Source: Lachnospiraceae bacterium (lineage in GTDB: Bacteria; Bacillota; Clostridia; Lachnospirales; Lachnospiraceae). Taken from it: DNA of 45,547 nt. How positions within the stretch are numbered: position 1 is the stretch's first letter; each line of letters begins with the position of its first letter. Shown in pieces: positions 29,545-39,650 of this stretch. The notes beneath the pieces were generated by a model that was not told where the DNA came from, searched no databases, and saw nothing but the letters and a program-made list of their open reading frames with translations. Location of the stretch: contig JAFVBO010000059.1 of NCBI GenBank assembly GCA_017479935.1, positions 1 to 45,547 of the forward strand, written 5' to 3'. The translations under genes and the position numbers were made by a program.

Positions 29545-31449
29545 CAGCCCATCTTTTTCCATCTGGGCCAGCAGATCCCGGATCCAGATTTTCGTATTTG
29601 CCGTCTGCGCTACCGAAAGCATGTGATAATTTGTGTCGTACATATCGGACGAATGGTACACGAAATCCTGCAGGTTCGAGATCACCGCGGTTACGCCGGG
29701 CAGGGATCCAAACTTTTGCCGGAACAGGGTATTCATGGCAAATACGTTGCCCTGGTTTTCTTCCGGTACGTTGTCGATGTTGATGACCGCGCCGGAAATA
29801 TAGACCAGAACGCCTTTCTGCGCAATCTTCCGGTATATGGCGGCCAGATAGGTCAGATTCGCTTCGCGGAATTGCGGAAGGTCAAGGTCTGTCTCGTCCA
29901 CCAGCTTTTCCGCAGGCGTATCGCGGAGAAACGCGATACTGCCGGTTTCGTCCAGGTAATGGTTCCCGCTTTCGTCTTCATAATCCGTGCGGTAGGGGGG
30001 CTTTACTACCCTTAGGTCCTTTTTGTCCAGCCAGAGCGTCAGGCTGTCAAAAACGCCGCTTATATCCCGGATGTCCACGTTTCGAAACAGATCATAGTTA
30101 TATTCCACACCCGCCCAGATCTTATCATCATTTCCGCTCATCTCCCGATTTGTCAGAAGCTGCTGCGCGCTGGACAGCTCCGGCGTATGGAAGAAGATGT
30201 CGCCGCTCTCCAGGAAGGGGAGCAAAATCTCCATCTGTACAATGGAACTGGACAGGCCGTTCAGCCCCAGGTTGATGACCTGATAATTTGGCCCCACGGC
30301 TTCCTGCATCGCGGGACCGTCCAGGTTGTACCACATCGAGCAGCCTCCGTAAAAAACAATTTTCCGCTTGCCCTGGCTGCTGATCAGCAGATCCATCTTA
30401 TTCGCATAGACGCTTTCCCGGCGAAAATAGTAACCGTAATGAGGTTCCATTACGTTGATGTACAGCGTGGACAGGTTCCGGCACCCCGTAAACGCGCTGT
30501 CCGGAATGGCTTCGATGTTGTCGTACAGCACCAGGCTGGTGAGTGCCGCACTGGCAAACGCGTCAGTTTTTACGGTCTTCAGACTTTTCGGTAGAATGAT
30601 GGTTTCGGCTTTACAGCGCAGGAACGCGTATGTGTCAATTTCCTCGACCGGTAAGGAGGCAATGGTTTCGGGGATCACGACCGTATCCGCACTGCCCTTG
30701 TATCGGGTAATGACGATGTGCCTTCCGCCTGTGGCAGTTGTGTCCTGGATACCATCTTTTTCCGTGTCGGAAAGGTTTTTTTCTTCCACACGGTAAGAAA
30801 AGTCGCTTATAGGCGACCAGCAGGCCCACTGCGCGTACAAAGTGATGCCCGTGCCAGGTATGGTAACCCGGCTTCCCAGGCCTATCCGGCTGCCGCTGCC
30901 ATCCGGCATGGTATTCCAGGAAACCAGCGTGTAGCCATCCCGGACAAACAGATTCTGGCCTGTTTCGGTATTAGGCCGCTGCTGGCCGGATACGTCGCAG
31001 GAAAAGGTACAGGTGTTATCCGCGTTCGTGGTGCAGGACAGCGCAGTGATATCGCCGGAAAGACGGCCCCCGTTCGCGTCATAGGTGATCAGACGGATTT
31101 TGTCTGTCAGGTTCAGACGGATCCTTGCCGGGTAGTTTACTTCTGTCACGGTGAGTCTATATATACCGTTCTGAAGGGAATGGAGAGTGTAAGTTCCCGG
31201 ATAGTCCGCGCCTGTGACCATATAGCCTGACTTTGTGCGGATGGTGAAGGAAGCGCTTTCCCCCGGCCGGATGGTTAAGCCGTTTTCCTCTACCCGGAAT
31301 CCTTCGCCTTCCTCAATGGAAACGGTGAACCCACTGCTTTCCGGAAGGGTTTTGGTACCTTCGCAGGACATGAGAAGCAAGGCTGCCGCAGCTGTTGCCA
31401 GAAACAGCCATATTCTTTTTATTACCATGGACGGACAAGCCCTTTTCAT
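29521..31449 (-). CDS. Surface lipoprotein: InlB-like repeat, BspA-type LRR, SGNH-like domain (paralogue)
   Basis: The 642-aa protein is a clear paralogue of the one at 3512-5410 with the same order: lipoprotein signal (lipobox LMSC, C29), an N-terminal beta part (shared IRPGESA), an InlB-type unit (GYTLVSWNTMPDGSGSRIGLGSRV), LRR_5 segments (VVIPETIASLPV, ILPKSLKTV), and the SGNH-like domain. Its S371 lies in YGGCSMWYNLDG, INLGLNG follows, and D605/H609 are in YDTNYH. Both paralogues have Cys before the putative nucleophile Ser instead of the Asp of GDS. The shorter start at 31428 is also possible. It converges on the GH3/CBM operon, so a role in the same glycan system is plausible: perhaps a surface esterase. 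No substrate can be named. Confidence 0.78.
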   Translation of the reverse strand: MKRACPSMVIKRIWLFLATAAAALLLMSCEGTKTLPESSGFTVSIEEGEGFRVEENGLTIRPGESASFTIRTKSGYMVTGADYPGTYTLHSLQNGIYRLTVTEVNYPARIRLNLTDKIRLITYDANGGRLSGDITALSCTTNADNTCTFSCDVSGQQRPNTETGQNLFVRDGYTLVSWNTMPDGSGSRIGLGSRVTIPGTGITLYAQWACWSPISDFSYRVEEKNLSDTEKDGIQDTTATGGRHIVITRYKGSADTVVIPETIASLPVEEIDTYAFLRCKAETIILPKSLKTVKTDAFASAALTSLVLYDNIEAIPDSAFTGCRNLSTLYINVMEPHYGYYFRRESVYANKMDLLISSQGKRKIVFYGGCSMWYNLDGPAMQEAVGPNYQVINLGLNGLSSSIVQMEILLPFLESGDIFFHTPELSSAQQLLTNREMSGNDDKIWAGVEYNYDLFRNVDIRDISGVFDSLTLWLDKKDLRVVKPPYRTDYEDESGNHYLDETGSIAFLRDTPAEKLVDETDLDLPQFREANLTYLAAIYRKIAQKGVLVYISGAVINIDNVPEENQGNVFAMNTLFRQKFGSLPGVTAVISNLQDFVYHSSDMYDTNYHMLSVAQTANTKIWIRDLLAQMEKDGLTDPGYGT

Positions 31450-31692
31450 TGGCGGAGAATCCTTTCCGGAAGCAGTGCTGCGCAGTTACGAATGATAGGA
31501 TGCCAAGGCCAGAAGATACAAAAGCCTGCTCGAGCAAGATCCCCGTGCCGTTTGACCTTGGTATCCTATTATATAGTACAATGAAAAGGGAATCAATGGA
31601 AAACCGTCATTTTAAGAATAACAATTGTCTGTGGCCTGTGGGCCGGGAAGCGATGCACAGCCGTATGCATGCAAAGCGTCTCTTGATTGCTA

Positions 31693-31711
31693 TTGACCCG
31701 TGAATCGTAAC
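31693..31711 (+). repeat. Dispersed CCGTGAATMGTAAC motif, copy 2
   Basis: TTGACCCGTGAATCGTAAC, 18 of 19 bases close to the copy at 20984-21002. It lies about 60 bp upstream of the glgC -10 box. Confidence 0.6.
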
Positions 31712-31771
31712 GATTAGGCACTTTGTTTTAAATATTTTCAAGAACTACTATCATTTTTCGGAAAGTTGTTG

Positions 31772-31777
31772 TATAAT
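31772..31777 (+). promoter_or_regulatory. Probable -10 box of glgC
   Basis: A perfect TATAAT, 65 bp upstream of the glgC start. No good -35 box lies 16-18 bp before it, so the promoter may depend on an activator. The rest of 31450-31840 holds the repeat at 31693 and the promoter region of the divergent lipoprotein gene (TTGTAT-N18-TATCAT, about 31524-31495 minus); I see no gene there. Confidence 0.45.
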
Positions 31778-31841
31778 TCTCTCAAACGTAGTGGTGCATG
31801 GAATTACCTTGCATAAAAGCTATATTAGGAGGGCGTTTTTT

Positions 31842-33050
31842 ATGGCAAAAGAAATGATTGCAATGCTTCTTGCCGGCGGTCAGGGATCGCGACTGTACGC
31901 GCTGACACAGAAGCTTGCAAAACCCGCAGTTCCCTTTGGCGGAAAATACCGTATCATCGATTTTCCGCTCTCCAACTGTGTGAACTCCGGTATCGATACG
32001 GTTGGTATCCTTACCCAGTATCAGCCTCTTGTTTTAAATGAGTACATCGGAAACGGTCAGCCTTGGGATCTTGACCGTCTGTATGGTGGCGTTCATGTAC
32101 TGCCTCCTTACCAGAAAGCCAACGGATCGGACTGGTACAAGGGCACGGCGAACGCAATCTATCAGAATATCTCCTTTATCGAGAGATATGATCCGAAGTA
32201 TGTCATCATTCTTTCCGGTGACCAGATCTGCAAGCAGGACTACAGCGATTTCCTTCGCTTCCACAAAGAGAAGGACGCGGAGTTCTCCGTTGCCGTCATG
32301 GAAGTACCGTGGGAAGAAGCATCCCGTTTCGGACTGATGGTAGCCGGACCGGATGACCGCATCACCGAGTTCCAGGAGAAGCCGAAGAATCCGAAGTCGA
32401 ACCTGGCTTCCATGGGTATCTACATCTTCAACTGGGATATCCTGAAGAAGTATCTGACCGAGGATGAAGCGGATCCGAATTCTGAGAACGACTTCGGAAA
32501 CAACATCATTCCGAATCTTCTTCGCGACAATCGTCGTATGTACGCGTACCACTTCAACGGCTACTGGAAGGATGTAGGAACCATTTCCTCCCTGTGGGAA
32601 GCCAACATGGAAGTCCTGGATCCCGAGCACTCCGGCATCGACCTGTTCGATGAGGGCTGGAAGGTCTACAGCCGCAACAGCGGTATGACCGGTCACAAGA
32701 TTACCGGAAACGGTAAGGTTGAGAACGCGATGATTACCGATGGCTGCCGAATCAGCGGTCATGTCAAGCACTCCATCCTGTTCGCCGGCGTTACGGTAGA
32801 AGATGGCGCTGAGATTGAAGACGCGGTCGTCATGGGCGGCAGCGTGATCAAAGCCGGTGCGAAGGTGAAGCACTGCATCATCGCCGAGAACGTTACCATC
32901 GGTGAGAACGCGGTGGTTGGCGCGATGCCCGTCGGAGACGAGAAGGGCGTGGCCACGATCGGTTCCGGTATCTGCATCGGCGCCGGCGCCAAGATCGGCC
33001 CGAAAGCCATGATCAATAATAACGTAGAGGCAGGTGAAGAACATGATTAA
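31842..33050 (+). CDS. glgC: Glucose-1-phosphate adenylyltransferase, catalytic subunit
   Basis: The 402-aa enzyme makes ADP-glucose from glucose-1-phosphate and ATP, the committed step of glycogen synthesis. The N-terminal nucleotidyltransferase has [26 protein letters not shown], with the Arg and Lys of the catalytic loop, and later [21 protein letters not shown]; the C-terminal part is a left-handed beta-helix with hexapeptide repeats. The start at 31842 has TAGGAGGG. It overlaps glgD by eight bases, so the two are translationally coupled and probably form a heterotetramer. With glucokinase (7929) it fits a sugar-storing cell. Regulation by glycolytic intermediates is known for the family but cannot be read here. 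Confidence 0.92.
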   Translation: MAKEMIAMLLAGGQGSRLYALTQKLAKPAVPFGGKYRIIDFPLSNCVNSGIDTVGILTQYQPLVLNEYIGNGQPWDLDRLYGGVHVLPPYQKANGSDWYKGTANAIYQNISFIERYDPKYVIILSGDQICKQDYSDFLRFHKEKDAEFSVAVMEVPWEEASRFGLMVAGPDDRITEFQEKPKNPKSNLASMGIYIFNWDILKKYLTEDEADPNSENDFGNNIIPNLLRDNRRMYAYHFNGYWKDVGTISSLWEANMEVLDPEHSGIDLFDEGWKVYSRNSGMTGHKITGNGKVENAMITDGCRISGHVKHSILFAGVTVEDGAEIEDAVVMGGSVIKAGAKVKHCIIAENVTIGENAVVGAMPVGDEKGVATIGSGICIGAGAKIGPKAMINNNVEAGEEHD

Positions 33051-34191
33051 TTCCAATTCGAACGCTCTGGGCATTGTTTTCCCGAATACCTATGACGCGA
33101 TGATTCCCAGCCTGACGAACGTGCGTCTGATGGCTTCCATCCCGTTTGCGTCCCGTTACCGCATGGTGGACTTTATCCTGTCCAGCATGTCCAGCTGTGG
33201 AATCGATAACATCGCCGTGATGGTGAACCGCAATTATCACTCTCTGACGGATCACTTGGGCTCCGGTCGTGAGTGGGATCTGGTCCGCAAGAACGGCGGC
33301 CTTCACATCTTCCCTCCTTACGCGAACAACACGGCAGGCAGCAAGCCTTACACCGGCCGCGTCAGCGCCATCGCCGGCATCCTTGACTGGCTGCGCAGAC
33401 AGAAGGAGCAGTACGTGGTGATTTCCGACGCGAACATCGCCGCTACCTTCAACTTCAATAAGCTGTTAGAGGCACATCAGGCGACCGGTGCGGATGTGAC
33501 CATCGTCTACAAGAAGCAGGAGATCCCGGGCGAAGTGCTGGCCAACATGGACCACAGCAAGGGCTTCTACTACACGCTGACCCAGGAGAACGGCCGCGTC
33601 AAGAACATCTACGTGAACCCGAAGACCGAGGGCGTGCAGAACTTCAGCATGAACTGCTACTGCATCAGCCGCCAGCTGCTGATCGATGAGATCAACACCG
33701 CTTTCGTGCGCGGCCAGGAATATTTCGAGAGAGATATCCTGCTTCCTCAGCTGGGACGTCTGAACGTTCAGGCGTATGAGTTCCAGGGCTATGCCGCTCG
33801 CATCATGGGCTTAAAGAGCTACTATGATGAGAGCATGAAGCTCTTAAAGGATGAGAACCTGGATGCTCTGTTTGCGAACGGCCCGGTTTACACCAAGATT
33901 CGTGATGACAACCCGACCCGTTACATCGAAGGCGCGATCGCCAAGAACGTAATGGTCGCCGATGGTTGTGTCATCGAAGGCGATATCGAGGACAGTATTC
34001 TGTTCCGTGGCGTTGTTGTGGAGAAGGGCGCCAAGGTTAAGAATTGCGTTCTGATGCAGGATACCATTGTCAAGGCCGGCGCGGACATCGAGTATGTCAT
34101 CAGCGATAAGGACGTTACCTTCACTCCTTACAAGGAAGTCAAGGGAACGGATTCCTTCCCGGTTTATGTTGCAAAGGGTCAGACCGTATAG
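33043..34191 (+). CDS. glgD: GlgD, regulatory paralogue of ADP-glucose pyrophosphorylase
   Basis: The 382-aa protein is homologous to GlgC but lacks the intact GGxGxRL-type catalytic loop: the N-terminus reads [37 protein letters not shown]. This matches GlgD of Firmicutes, which has little activity itself and modulates GlgC in a GlgCD complex. The C-terminal region keeps the beta-helix pattern ([30 protein letters not shown]). The ATG at 33043 lies within the end of glgC (shared ATGATTAA), with AGGCAGG upstream. A GGGGACGG repeat motif directly follows the stop, then a terminator at 34256. Confidence 0.92.
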   Translation: MINSNSNALGIVFPNTYDAMIPSLTNVRLMASIPFASRYRMVDFILSSMSSCGIDNIAVMVNRNYHSLTDHLGSGREWDLVRKNGGLHIFPPYANNTAGSKPYTGRVSAIAGILDWLRRQKEQYVVISDANIAATFNFNKLLEAHQATGADVTIVYKKQEIPGEVLANMDHSKGFYYTLTQENGRVKNIYVNPKTEGVQNFSMNCYCISRQLLIDEINTAFVRGQEYFERDILLPQLGRLNVQAYEFQGYAARIMGLKSYYDESMKLLKDENLDALFANGPVYTKIRDDNPTRYIEGAIAKNVMVADGCVIEGDIEDSILFRGVVVEKGAKVKNCVLMQDTIVKAGADIEYVISDKDVTFTPYKEVKGTDSFPVYVAKGQTV

Positions 34192-34255
34192 GGGACGGTT
34201 TTGATAGGAGAATGACGCAGGCTTATAACCTGCGCAAAAGAGAAGAGAAATGGAG

Positions 34256-34298
34256 AAACGGGTAGAGAATGGCGAAGCCGTGATCTACCCGTTTTGCC
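34256..34298 (+). terminator. Terminator between glgD and aroC
   Basis: An 11-bp perfect stem AAACGGGTAGA (34256-34266) with 34284-34294, an inner ATGGC/GCCGT hairpin, and TTTTGCCTTT after it. A smaller CGCAGG/CCTGCG hairpin lies at about 34216-34234. Confidence 0.75.
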
Positions 34299-34324
34299 TT
34301 TATTGGACAAAAAAGGAGAGACAG

Positions 34325-35416
34325 ATGGCAGGATCGATTTTTGGTAACATGTTTCGCGTATCCACGTGGGGTGAATCCCACGGACCGGCGGTGGGCGCTG
34401 TGGTGGACGGCGTTCCGGCGGGGCTGGCGCTTTGCGAGGAGGATATCCAGGTCTATTTAAACCGCCGCCGTCCCGGGCAGGGCAGGCTTTCGACCGCCAG
34501 ACAGGAGGCGGACCAGGTGCAGATCCTGTCCGGCGTCTTTGAAGGAAAGACCACCGGAACCCCTATCTCGCTGGTGGTGTGGAACAAGGATCAGCGCTCA
34601 AAGGATTACTCAAACATCAAGGACTGCTATCGGCCTGGGCATGCGGATTTCGGATTCGACCAGAAATACGGCTTCCGGGACTACCGGGGCGGCGGGCGCT
34701 CCTCCGGGCGGGAGACGATCGGCCGGGTGGCGGCCGGGGCTATTGCCGCCAGGCTCCTTTCGGAGATGGGCATCCAGCTGGCTGCCCGCGTGACGGAGAT
34801 GGGCGGGGTCGCGCTCCCCGAAGGAACCGATCCGTTTTCTGTCACCGCCAGGCAGCTTTCGGTGGACCCCGTGGACTCTGTGGGCGGCGTCGTAGAGTGC
34901 CGCGCGACCGGCGTCCCGGCGGGAATCGGCGAGCCCGTTTTCGACAAGCTGGACGCACGCCTGGCGGCAGCCATGTTGTCCATCGGCGCGGTGAAGGGCG
35001 TGGAATTTGGAGAAGGGTTTCACGCGGCAAGGCTGAAGGGATCGGAGAATAACGATGCGTTCGTGCCGGGAGCGGAAGAGGAGTCGGGCAAAGTGATCGA
35101 CGGCGATGGGCCGGTAGAAGCGAAGAAGATTGGCAAGAAGACCAACCATGCCGGCGGAATCCTGGGCGGAATGAGCGACGGAAGCGAGATTGTGCTGCGG
35201 GTAGCCTTTAAGCCAACGCCCTCCATCTCCCTGCCGCAGGAAACCGTCAACCGGGACGGCGAGCCGATCACCCTGACCATCTCCGGGCGCCATGATATGT
35301 CGGTAGTACCCCGCGCCGCCGTGGTGGTGGAGTGCATGACTGCGCTGGTGTTGGCAGACCTCATGGCGGAAAACATGAGCGCACGGCTGGATGCGTGGAA
35401 AAAGATCTACGGATGA
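34325..35416 (+). CDS. aroC: Chorismate synthase
   Basis: The 363-aa enzyme converts EPSP to chorismate with reduced FMN, the last step of the shikimate pathway. Signature 1, GESHGPAVGAVVDGVPAG, is near residues 15-32; RRPGQGRLSTARQEAD and the Arg-rich RGGGRSSGRET loop bind substrate and flavin, and the C-terminal RHDMSVVPRAAVVVE motif is present. The start at 34325 has AAGGAG. The gene stands by itself between two terminators; no other aro gene is in the window. There is no sign of a flavin reductase domain, so it is the monofunctional type. Confidence 0.94.
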   Translation: MAGSIFGNMFRVSTWGESHGPAVGAVVDGVPAGLALCEEDIQVYLNRRRPGQGRLSTARQEADQVQILSGVFEGKTTGTPISLVVWNKDQRSKDYSNIKDCYRPGHADFGFDQKYGFRDYRGGGRSSGRETIGRVAAGAIAARLLSEMGIQLAARVTEMGGVALPEGTDPFSVTARQLSVDPVDSVGGVVECRATGVPAGIGEPVFDKLDARLAAAMLSIGAVKGVEFGEGFHAARLKGSENNDAFVPGAEEESGKVIDGDGPVEAKKIGKKTNHAGGILGGMSDGSEIVLRVAFKPTPSISLPQETVNRDGEPITLTISGRHDMSVVPRAAVVVECMTALVLADLMAENMSARLDAWKKIYG

Positions 35417-35422
35417 AAAAAG

Positions 35423-35466
35423 GCTGTCGCACAAATTCAGATATCTGGATTTGTGCGACAGCTTCT
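35423..35466 (+). terminator. Palindromic terminator of aroC (GGCTGTCGCACAAATTC family)
   Basis: A 40-nt near-perfect palindrome (35423-35462): a 14-bp stem GCTGTCGCACAAAT extended by an inner CAGAT/ATCTG, followed by TTCTTTATT. It is the cleanest member of the family also at 1625, 6775 and 20895, and also sits before the convergent chromate transporter gene. Confidence 0.82.
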
Positions 35467-35469
35467 TTA

Positions 35470-36048
35470 TTAAGCGGCTAAATGAAACATAATCCCGACT
35501 ACGGCGCTGGAGGCCAGAAATACGATGGGGTGCAGGTCCTTCAGATCTTTTTTGTGGGTGACGATTAAAAGAACCCCTGCCAGAATGAGCGCTTTCGGCT
35601 GGATCAGATCACGCAGGTTTCCGGAGGCGGCGAAGGCTTCCTGATTGAAGAGCGCGATCTGCATGACGCCAAAGCACGCGGCGGCGATCAGGCCGGTGGA
35701 AGCGGGGCGAAGCCCGTAGAAGACGTTGTCGACCATCCGGTTTCCTTTAAAGTGCTCGAGAAAGCGGCTGATCAGCAGGATCACCACGATCGAGGGGGTG
35801 ATCAGGGCGAGGGTGGTCAGTACGCCGCCAAGGATGCCGGCAGTGTGAAAGCCTACGTAGGTGGCCATGTTGACGCCGATGGGGCCGGGGGTGGATTCCG
35901 AGACGGCCACCATGTTGGCCAGATCTTCGTTTGTATACCAGCCAGTCCGCAGGCCGATGTCCTGTAAGAAGGGCAGGGTGGCCAGGCCGCCACCCACGGC
36001 AAAAAGGCCGGCTTTAAAAAATTCCCACATCATCTGCAAAAGTTGCAT
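35470..36048 (-). CDS. chrA: Chromate transporter family protein, half-size (second gene of pair)
   Basis: The 192-aa membrane protein carries the CHR signatures FFKAGLFAVGGGLATLPFLQ near the start and SESTPGPIGVNMATYVGF, with five to six membrane segments. It is one half of a split CHR transporter (PF02417); the other half is encoded 83 bp upstream on the same strand. In this family two short proteins of opposite membrane orientation act together. Chromate export is known for some members; in anaerobes without a resistance context the natural anion may be different. The ATG at 36048 has AAGGAGG upstream. The stop lies right behind the aroC terminator. Confidence 0.85.
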   Translation of the reverse strand: MQLLQMMWEFFKAGLFAVGGGLATLPFLQDIGLRTGWYTNEDLANMVAVSESTPGPIGVNMATYVGFHTAGILGGVLTTLALITPSIVVILLISRFLEHFKGNRMVDNVFYGLRPASTGLIAAACFGVMQIALFNQEAFAASGNLRDLIQPKALILAGVLLIVTHKKDLKDLHPIVFLASSAVVGIMFHLAA

Positions 36049-36131
36049 GATGGTTCCTCCTTGTGATTGGATTGCTTATGAGGCAAGGACTGCTTCCATG
36101 ATGCTCTGCGAGTATCATGGCACCTTGCAGG

Positions 36132-36686
36132 TTATTTTGTGTTCTGCGAATTCTTTGCCTGAACCGACTTGATCACGGCTCCCGCGATGCCTGCCAGCAC
36201 AACGAACAGGATGGGGGAGAGATCCAGAAAGACGGACCCTATGAGAACCGCCAGGCAGATGACCAGCGTGGGTTTGTCCACCACGGACTTCTTCCACAGT
36301 TTGATGACGGCGTTTAAAATCAGGACGCAGACGCAGACGCGGATGCCGGCGAAGGCATCTTTGACGACCGCGTACTCGGCAAAATTCTGCAGGAAGGCGG
36401 CGATGACGGTGATGATGACAAGAGAAGGCGCGACCACGCCCAGGGTGGCAACGATGCCGCCGAGATCGCCCTTGACCTTGCGGCCGACGAACGTGGCGGT
36501 GTTGACCGCGATGATGCCGGGGGTGCACTGGCCGATGGCGTAGTAGTCCATCAGCTCTTCTTCAGTGGCCCAGTGGCGGCTTTCCACCACTTCCTTCTGC
36601 AGCATCGGCAGCATGGCGTATCCGCCGCCGAAGGTGAGCCCTCCGATCCGGGCGAACGTGAGAAACAAATCCAGATAAGTGTTCAT
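36132..36686 (-). CDS. chrA: Chromate transporter family protein, half-size (first gene of pair)
   Basis: The 184-aa partner has LFLTFARIGGLTFGGGYAMLPMLQKEVV at its N-terminus and the family motif IGQCTPGIIAVNTATFVG, plus four to five further membrane segments. ATG 36686 (GAGG eight bases upstream) was preferred over an in-frame GTG at 36704. With the downstream gene it forms a two-subunit CHR transporter. An AT-rich stretch upstream, between it and divergent typA, must hold the promoters of both; only the typA one is clear. Confidence 0.84.
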   Translation of the reverse strand: MNTYLDLFLTFARIGGLTFGGGYAMLPMLQKEVVESRHWATEEELMDYYAIGQCTPGIIAVNTATFVGRKVKGDLGGIVATLGVVAPSLVIITVIAAFLQNFAEYAVVKDAFAGIRVCVCVLILNAVIKLWKKSVVDKPTLVICLAVLIGSVFLDLSPILFVVLAGIAGAVIKSVQAKNSQNTK

Positions 36687-36785
36687 ACTTTTAACCTCAT
36701 ACACATAATCCTTGCCACTCTACACCAAAAGAAGCAAAAAATCAACCTGGAAAAGCACAAAGTGCCGAAATTGCAGGAACTTCTC

Positions 36786-36813
36786 TTGATTTTTGCAAAA
36801 GAGATGGTATGAT
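36786..36813 (+). promoter_or_regulatory. Sigma-A promoter of typA
   Basis: TTGATT (36786-36791), 16-nt spacer, TATGAT (36808-36813); leader about 33 nt with GAGGTG before the ATG. Confidence 0.68.
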
Positions 36814-36852
36814 GTACGGGTTAAATAGGCGAAACAGAGGTGCTGAAAAAAG

Positions 36853-38688
36853 ATGAAGACAAAACGGGAAGATGTAAGAAATATCGCGATCATTGCTCAC
36901 GTTGATCACGGCAAGACGACGCTGGTGGATGTGCTGCTAAAGCAGAGCGGCGTGTTCCGCGCGAATCAGGAAGTGCAGGAGCGCGTCATGGACTCGAACG
37001 ATATCGAGCGTGAGCGCGGAATCACCATTCTCTCCAAGAATACCGCCGTCATGTATAAGGGAACCAAGATTAACATCGTGGATACCCCCGGGCATGCGGA
37101 TTTCGGCGGAGAGGTAGAGCGTGTCTTAAAGATGGTAAACGGTGTCATCCTGGTGGTAGACGCGTTTGAGGGACCGATGCCGCAGACGCGGTTTGTCCTT
37201 CAGAAGGCGCTGGAGCTGAACCTGGCGGTCATCGTGTGCATTAACAAGATCGACCGGCCGGAAGCGCGTCCGCAGGAAGTGATCGACGAGGTTTTGGAAC
37301 TCCTGATGGATCTGGACGCCACGTCCGAACAGCTGGACTGCCCGTTTGTTTTTGCCTCCGCCAAGGGCGGCTTTGCGAAGAAGAGCCTGGACGAAGAGGG
37401 CGTGGATATGCAGCCTCTGTTTGATACGATCCTGGAATCCATTCCGGCGCCCGAAGGGGATCCGGAGGCACCCGCCCAGGTTCTGATCAGCACGATCGAC
37501 TACAATGAATATGTGGGCCGGATCGGCGTCGGCAAGGTGGACAACGGTTCCATCCGTGTCAACCAGGAAGTGGCCATCGTGAACCATCACGATCCGGACA
37601 AGCTGCGCCGCGTGAAGATCAGCAAGCTGTACGAGTTTGACGGCCTTTCCAAGGTCGAGGTGGAGAAAGCGGACATCGGCGCCATCGTGGCCATCTCCGG
37701 TATCGCGGATCTGCACATCGGAGATACCCTGTGCGATGTCTTAAAGCCGCAGGCCATTCCGTTCCAGAAGATTTCCGAGCCGACCATCGCCATGCACTTT
37801 ATGGTCAACGACAGCCCGTTTGCCGGACGAGAGGGCAAGTACGTCACCTCCCGTCATCTGCGCGCGCGCCTTTACCGCGAGCTGAACACGGACGTCAGCC
37901 TTCGCGTGGAGGACACGGAGGATATGGACCGCTTCAAGGTTTCCGGCCGTGGAGAGCTGCATCTGTCTGTTCTGATCGAGAACATGCGCCGCGAGGGATA
38001 TGAGTTTGCGGTCAGCAAGCCGGAGGTCCTGTACAAAACGGACGAGAAGGGCCGCAAGTTAGAGCCTATGGAGCTGGTGTACGTGGACGTTCCCGAGGAA
38101 TTTTCCGGCGCCGTCATTCAGAAGCTGAGCCTGCGAAAGGGCGAGCTGCAGGGCATGGCACCGCTGCACGGCAGCAGCACGCGTCTGGAGTTTTCCATTC
38201 CGTCCCGTGGCCTGATCGGATATCGCGGAGAGTTTATGACGGACACCAAGGGAAATGGCGTCATGAACACCATTTTCGACGGATATGCGCCGTTCAAGGG
38301 CGATATTTCTTACCGCGGCAAGGGTTCGCTGATCGCGTTTGAAACGGGCGAGGCGATCACCTACGGTCTGTTCAACGCACAGGAGCGCGGTCCGCTCTTT
38401 ATCGGGCCTGGCGAGCCGGTATACGCAGGTATGGTCGTTGGCGAAAACCCGAAGATGGGCGATATCGAAGTGAACGTTTGTAAGATGAAGCACCTGTCCA
38501 ACACACGTGCCTCCGGATCGGACGAGGCATTGAAACTGATCCCGGTGAAGCCGATGAGCCTGGAGCAGTGCATGGACTTTATCGAAAACGATGAACTTTT
38601 GGAAGTGACGCCAAAGTCGCTGCGCATCCGGAAGAAAATCCTGGATTCGAAGCTGCGCAAGCGGGCCACTTTCGGGGCGAAGGCCTAA
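36853..38688 (+). CDS. typA: Ribosome-associated GTPase TypA/BipA
   Basis: The 611-aa translational GTPase has G1 AHVDHGKT (15-22), ERERGITI in switch I, G3 [16 protein letters not shown], and G4 NKID. Elongation-factor-like domains II, III and V follow, then the BipA-specific C-terminal domain ([44 protein letters not shown]). It binds 70S ribosomes and helps 50S assembly and stress or low-temperature growth in studied bacteria. The length is normal. The start at 36853 has an adequate GAGGTG. It is a single-gene unit with promoter and terminator, divergent from the chromate transporter pair. Confidence 0.93.
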   Translation: MKTKREDVRNIAIIAHVDHGKTTLVDVLLKQSGVFRANQEVQERVMDSNDIERERGITILSKNTAVMYKGTKINIVDTPGHADFGGEVERVLKMVNGVILVVDAFEGPMPQTRFVLQKALELNLAVIVCINKIDRPEARPQEVIDEVLELLMDLDATSEQLDCPFVFASAKGGFAKKSLDEEGVDMQPLFDTILESIPAPEGDPEAPAQVLISTIDYNEYVGRIGVGKVDNGSIRVNQEVAIVNHHDPDKLRRVKISKLYEFDGLSKVEVEKADIGAIVAISGIADLHIGDTLCDVLKPQAIPFQKISEPTIAMHFMVNDSPFAGREGKYVTSRHLRARLYRELNTDVSLRVEDTEDMDRFKVSGRGELHLSVLIENMRREGYEFAVSKPEVLYKTDEKGRKLEPMELVYVDVPEEFSGAVIQKLSLRKGELQGMAPLHGSSTRLEFSIPSRGLIGYRGEFMTDTKGNGVMNTIFDGYAPFKGDISYRGKGSLIAFETGEAITYGLFNAQERGPLFIGPGEPVYAGMVVGENPKMGDIEVNVCKMKHLSNTRASGSDEALKLIPVKPMSLEQCMDFIENDELLEVTPKSLRIRKKILDSKLRKRATFGAKA

Positions 38689-38701
38689 AGAAGCAAAGAA
38701 G

Positions 38702-38739
38702 AAGGCAGGCAACGGGATGGTTCGTTGCCTGCCTTTTTG
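38702..38739 (+). terminator. Terminator of typA
   Basis: A 13-bp perfect stem AAGGCAGGCAACG (38702-38714) with 38723-38735 followed by TTTTT. Confidence 0.88.
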
Positions 38740-38761
38740 ATATCGCCCTGTATCACAAAAC

Positions 38762-38788
38762 AAAAAACCGTGGAGCTAAACTCCACGG
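38762..38788 (-). terminator. Terminator of the tRNA-Arg gene
   Basis: On the minus strand an 8-bp stem CCGTGGAG/CTCCACGG (38788-38768) is followed by TTTTTT, nine bases past the tRNA 3' end. Confidence 0.85.
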
Positions 38789-38796
38789 CTTTTATC

Positions 38797-38870
38797 TGCG
38801 ACAGAGAGGATTCGAACCCCCGACACCTTGGTCCGTAGCCAAGTGCTCTATCCAGCTGAGCTACTATCGC
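38797..38870 (-). tRNA. tRNA-Arg (anticodon ACG)
   Basis: A complete cloverleaf of 74 nt on the minus strand. Acceptor GCGATAG pairs with CTGTCGC (one G-U), the D arm is GCTC...GAGC, and the anticodon stem CTTGG/CCAAG carries loop CTACGGA with anticodon ACG at the right place (read as ICG for CGU/CGC/CGA). The T arm is GGGGG-TTCGAAT-CCTCT with two G-U pairs. The discriminator is A and CCA is not encoded. A dedicated terminator follows. It lies alone between typA and the HAAS protein. Confidence 0.95.
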
Positions 38871-39018
38871 CCGTTGCTTTCCTGCAACAGAAGGTATGAT
38901 ACATCGGAAGATCGGAAATGTCAAGCAGAATTTTTTAAAACTATGAATTGTTTTATCCGGTGGACTATGGTACACTTAAAAGCGGTTGGGAACTGTAGTA
39001 AATAGTGAGGGGATAGTC

Positions 39019-39525
39019 ATGACACGCTATGAGTTTCTGGATGGGCTGAAGGAGGCGCTGCTTGACGCGCCTGCGGATATTCGCCAGGAAAATATCCAGT
39101 ATTACGCTTCCTATATAGAAGAAGAAATCGGAAAAGGCCGTACCGAAGCGGAGGTCTTGGAGGAGCTCGGGGAGCCTTCCTGGATTGCCAATTCCATCCG
39201 GGAGGCCGCATCGGGGGATACATCGGCCGATGCCGTCAGCTATGATTACGAAGAGATACCGGATACCGGGCCGATTTACCGGGAGTATAGGGAGGAAACT
39301 GGTTCAGACGGAGGGGTGTTTACTGCCAACATAAACGGCAAAATCATCTATCTGAAAAAATGGATGGTCATCGCAATCTGTGCGGCTGCTGCCATCCTGC
39401 TTTTGCTGCTTTTAAGTTTTGTGTTCAGCGCGGTTTTCCGCGTTCTGATCTGGCTTCTGACAAGCCCGTTCTTCTGGATTGTGGCGATCGCCCTTCTTGT
39501 GATGGGATTCATTCGAAGCCGCTAA
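39019..39525 (+). CDS. HAAS domain / DUF1700 family membrane protein
   Basis: The 168-aa protein opens with a HAAS-type helical domain (MTRYEFLDGLKEALLDAPADIRQE... to about 60: EEEIGKGRTEAEVLEELGEPSWIANSI). An acidic linker follows, then two close membrane segments (about 113-134 and 138-158) and a short basic end. DUF1700 genes usually lie next to a PadR-type repressor gene; none is here, so this copy is an orphan. The start at 39019 has GAGGGGAT. A modest promoter TTGTTT-N17-TACACT (about 38949-38977) is upstream. Family function is unknown; envelope sensing has been suggested. Confidence 0.77.
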   Translation: MTRYEFLDGLKEALLDAPADIRQENIQYYASYIEEEIGKGRTEAEVLEELGEPSWIANSIREAASGDTSADAVSYDYEEIPDTGPIYREYREETGSDGGVFTANINGKIIYLKKWMVIAICAAAAILLLLLLSFVFSAVFRVLIWLLTSPFFWIVAIALLVMGFIRSR

Positions 39526-39650
39526 AGCCCGTGTAAAAAAGATCGCGGGATTGCGAAACGCACCTGAAACCCATGTGGGCTATTTGGGGCGTCATTTGGG
39601 GCTGAATACTTTTGCCCCAACATCATTTTACCAGAGGAGGTAATAAGAGT

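Noticed and set aside
31596-31703. Possible 35-aa peptide gene upstream of glgC (AAAGGGAA before the ATG)
   Set aside because: Its stop lies inside the dispersed CCGTGAAT repeat, there is no hydrophobic or toxin-like pattern, and the promoter before it is poor. Too weak to annotate.
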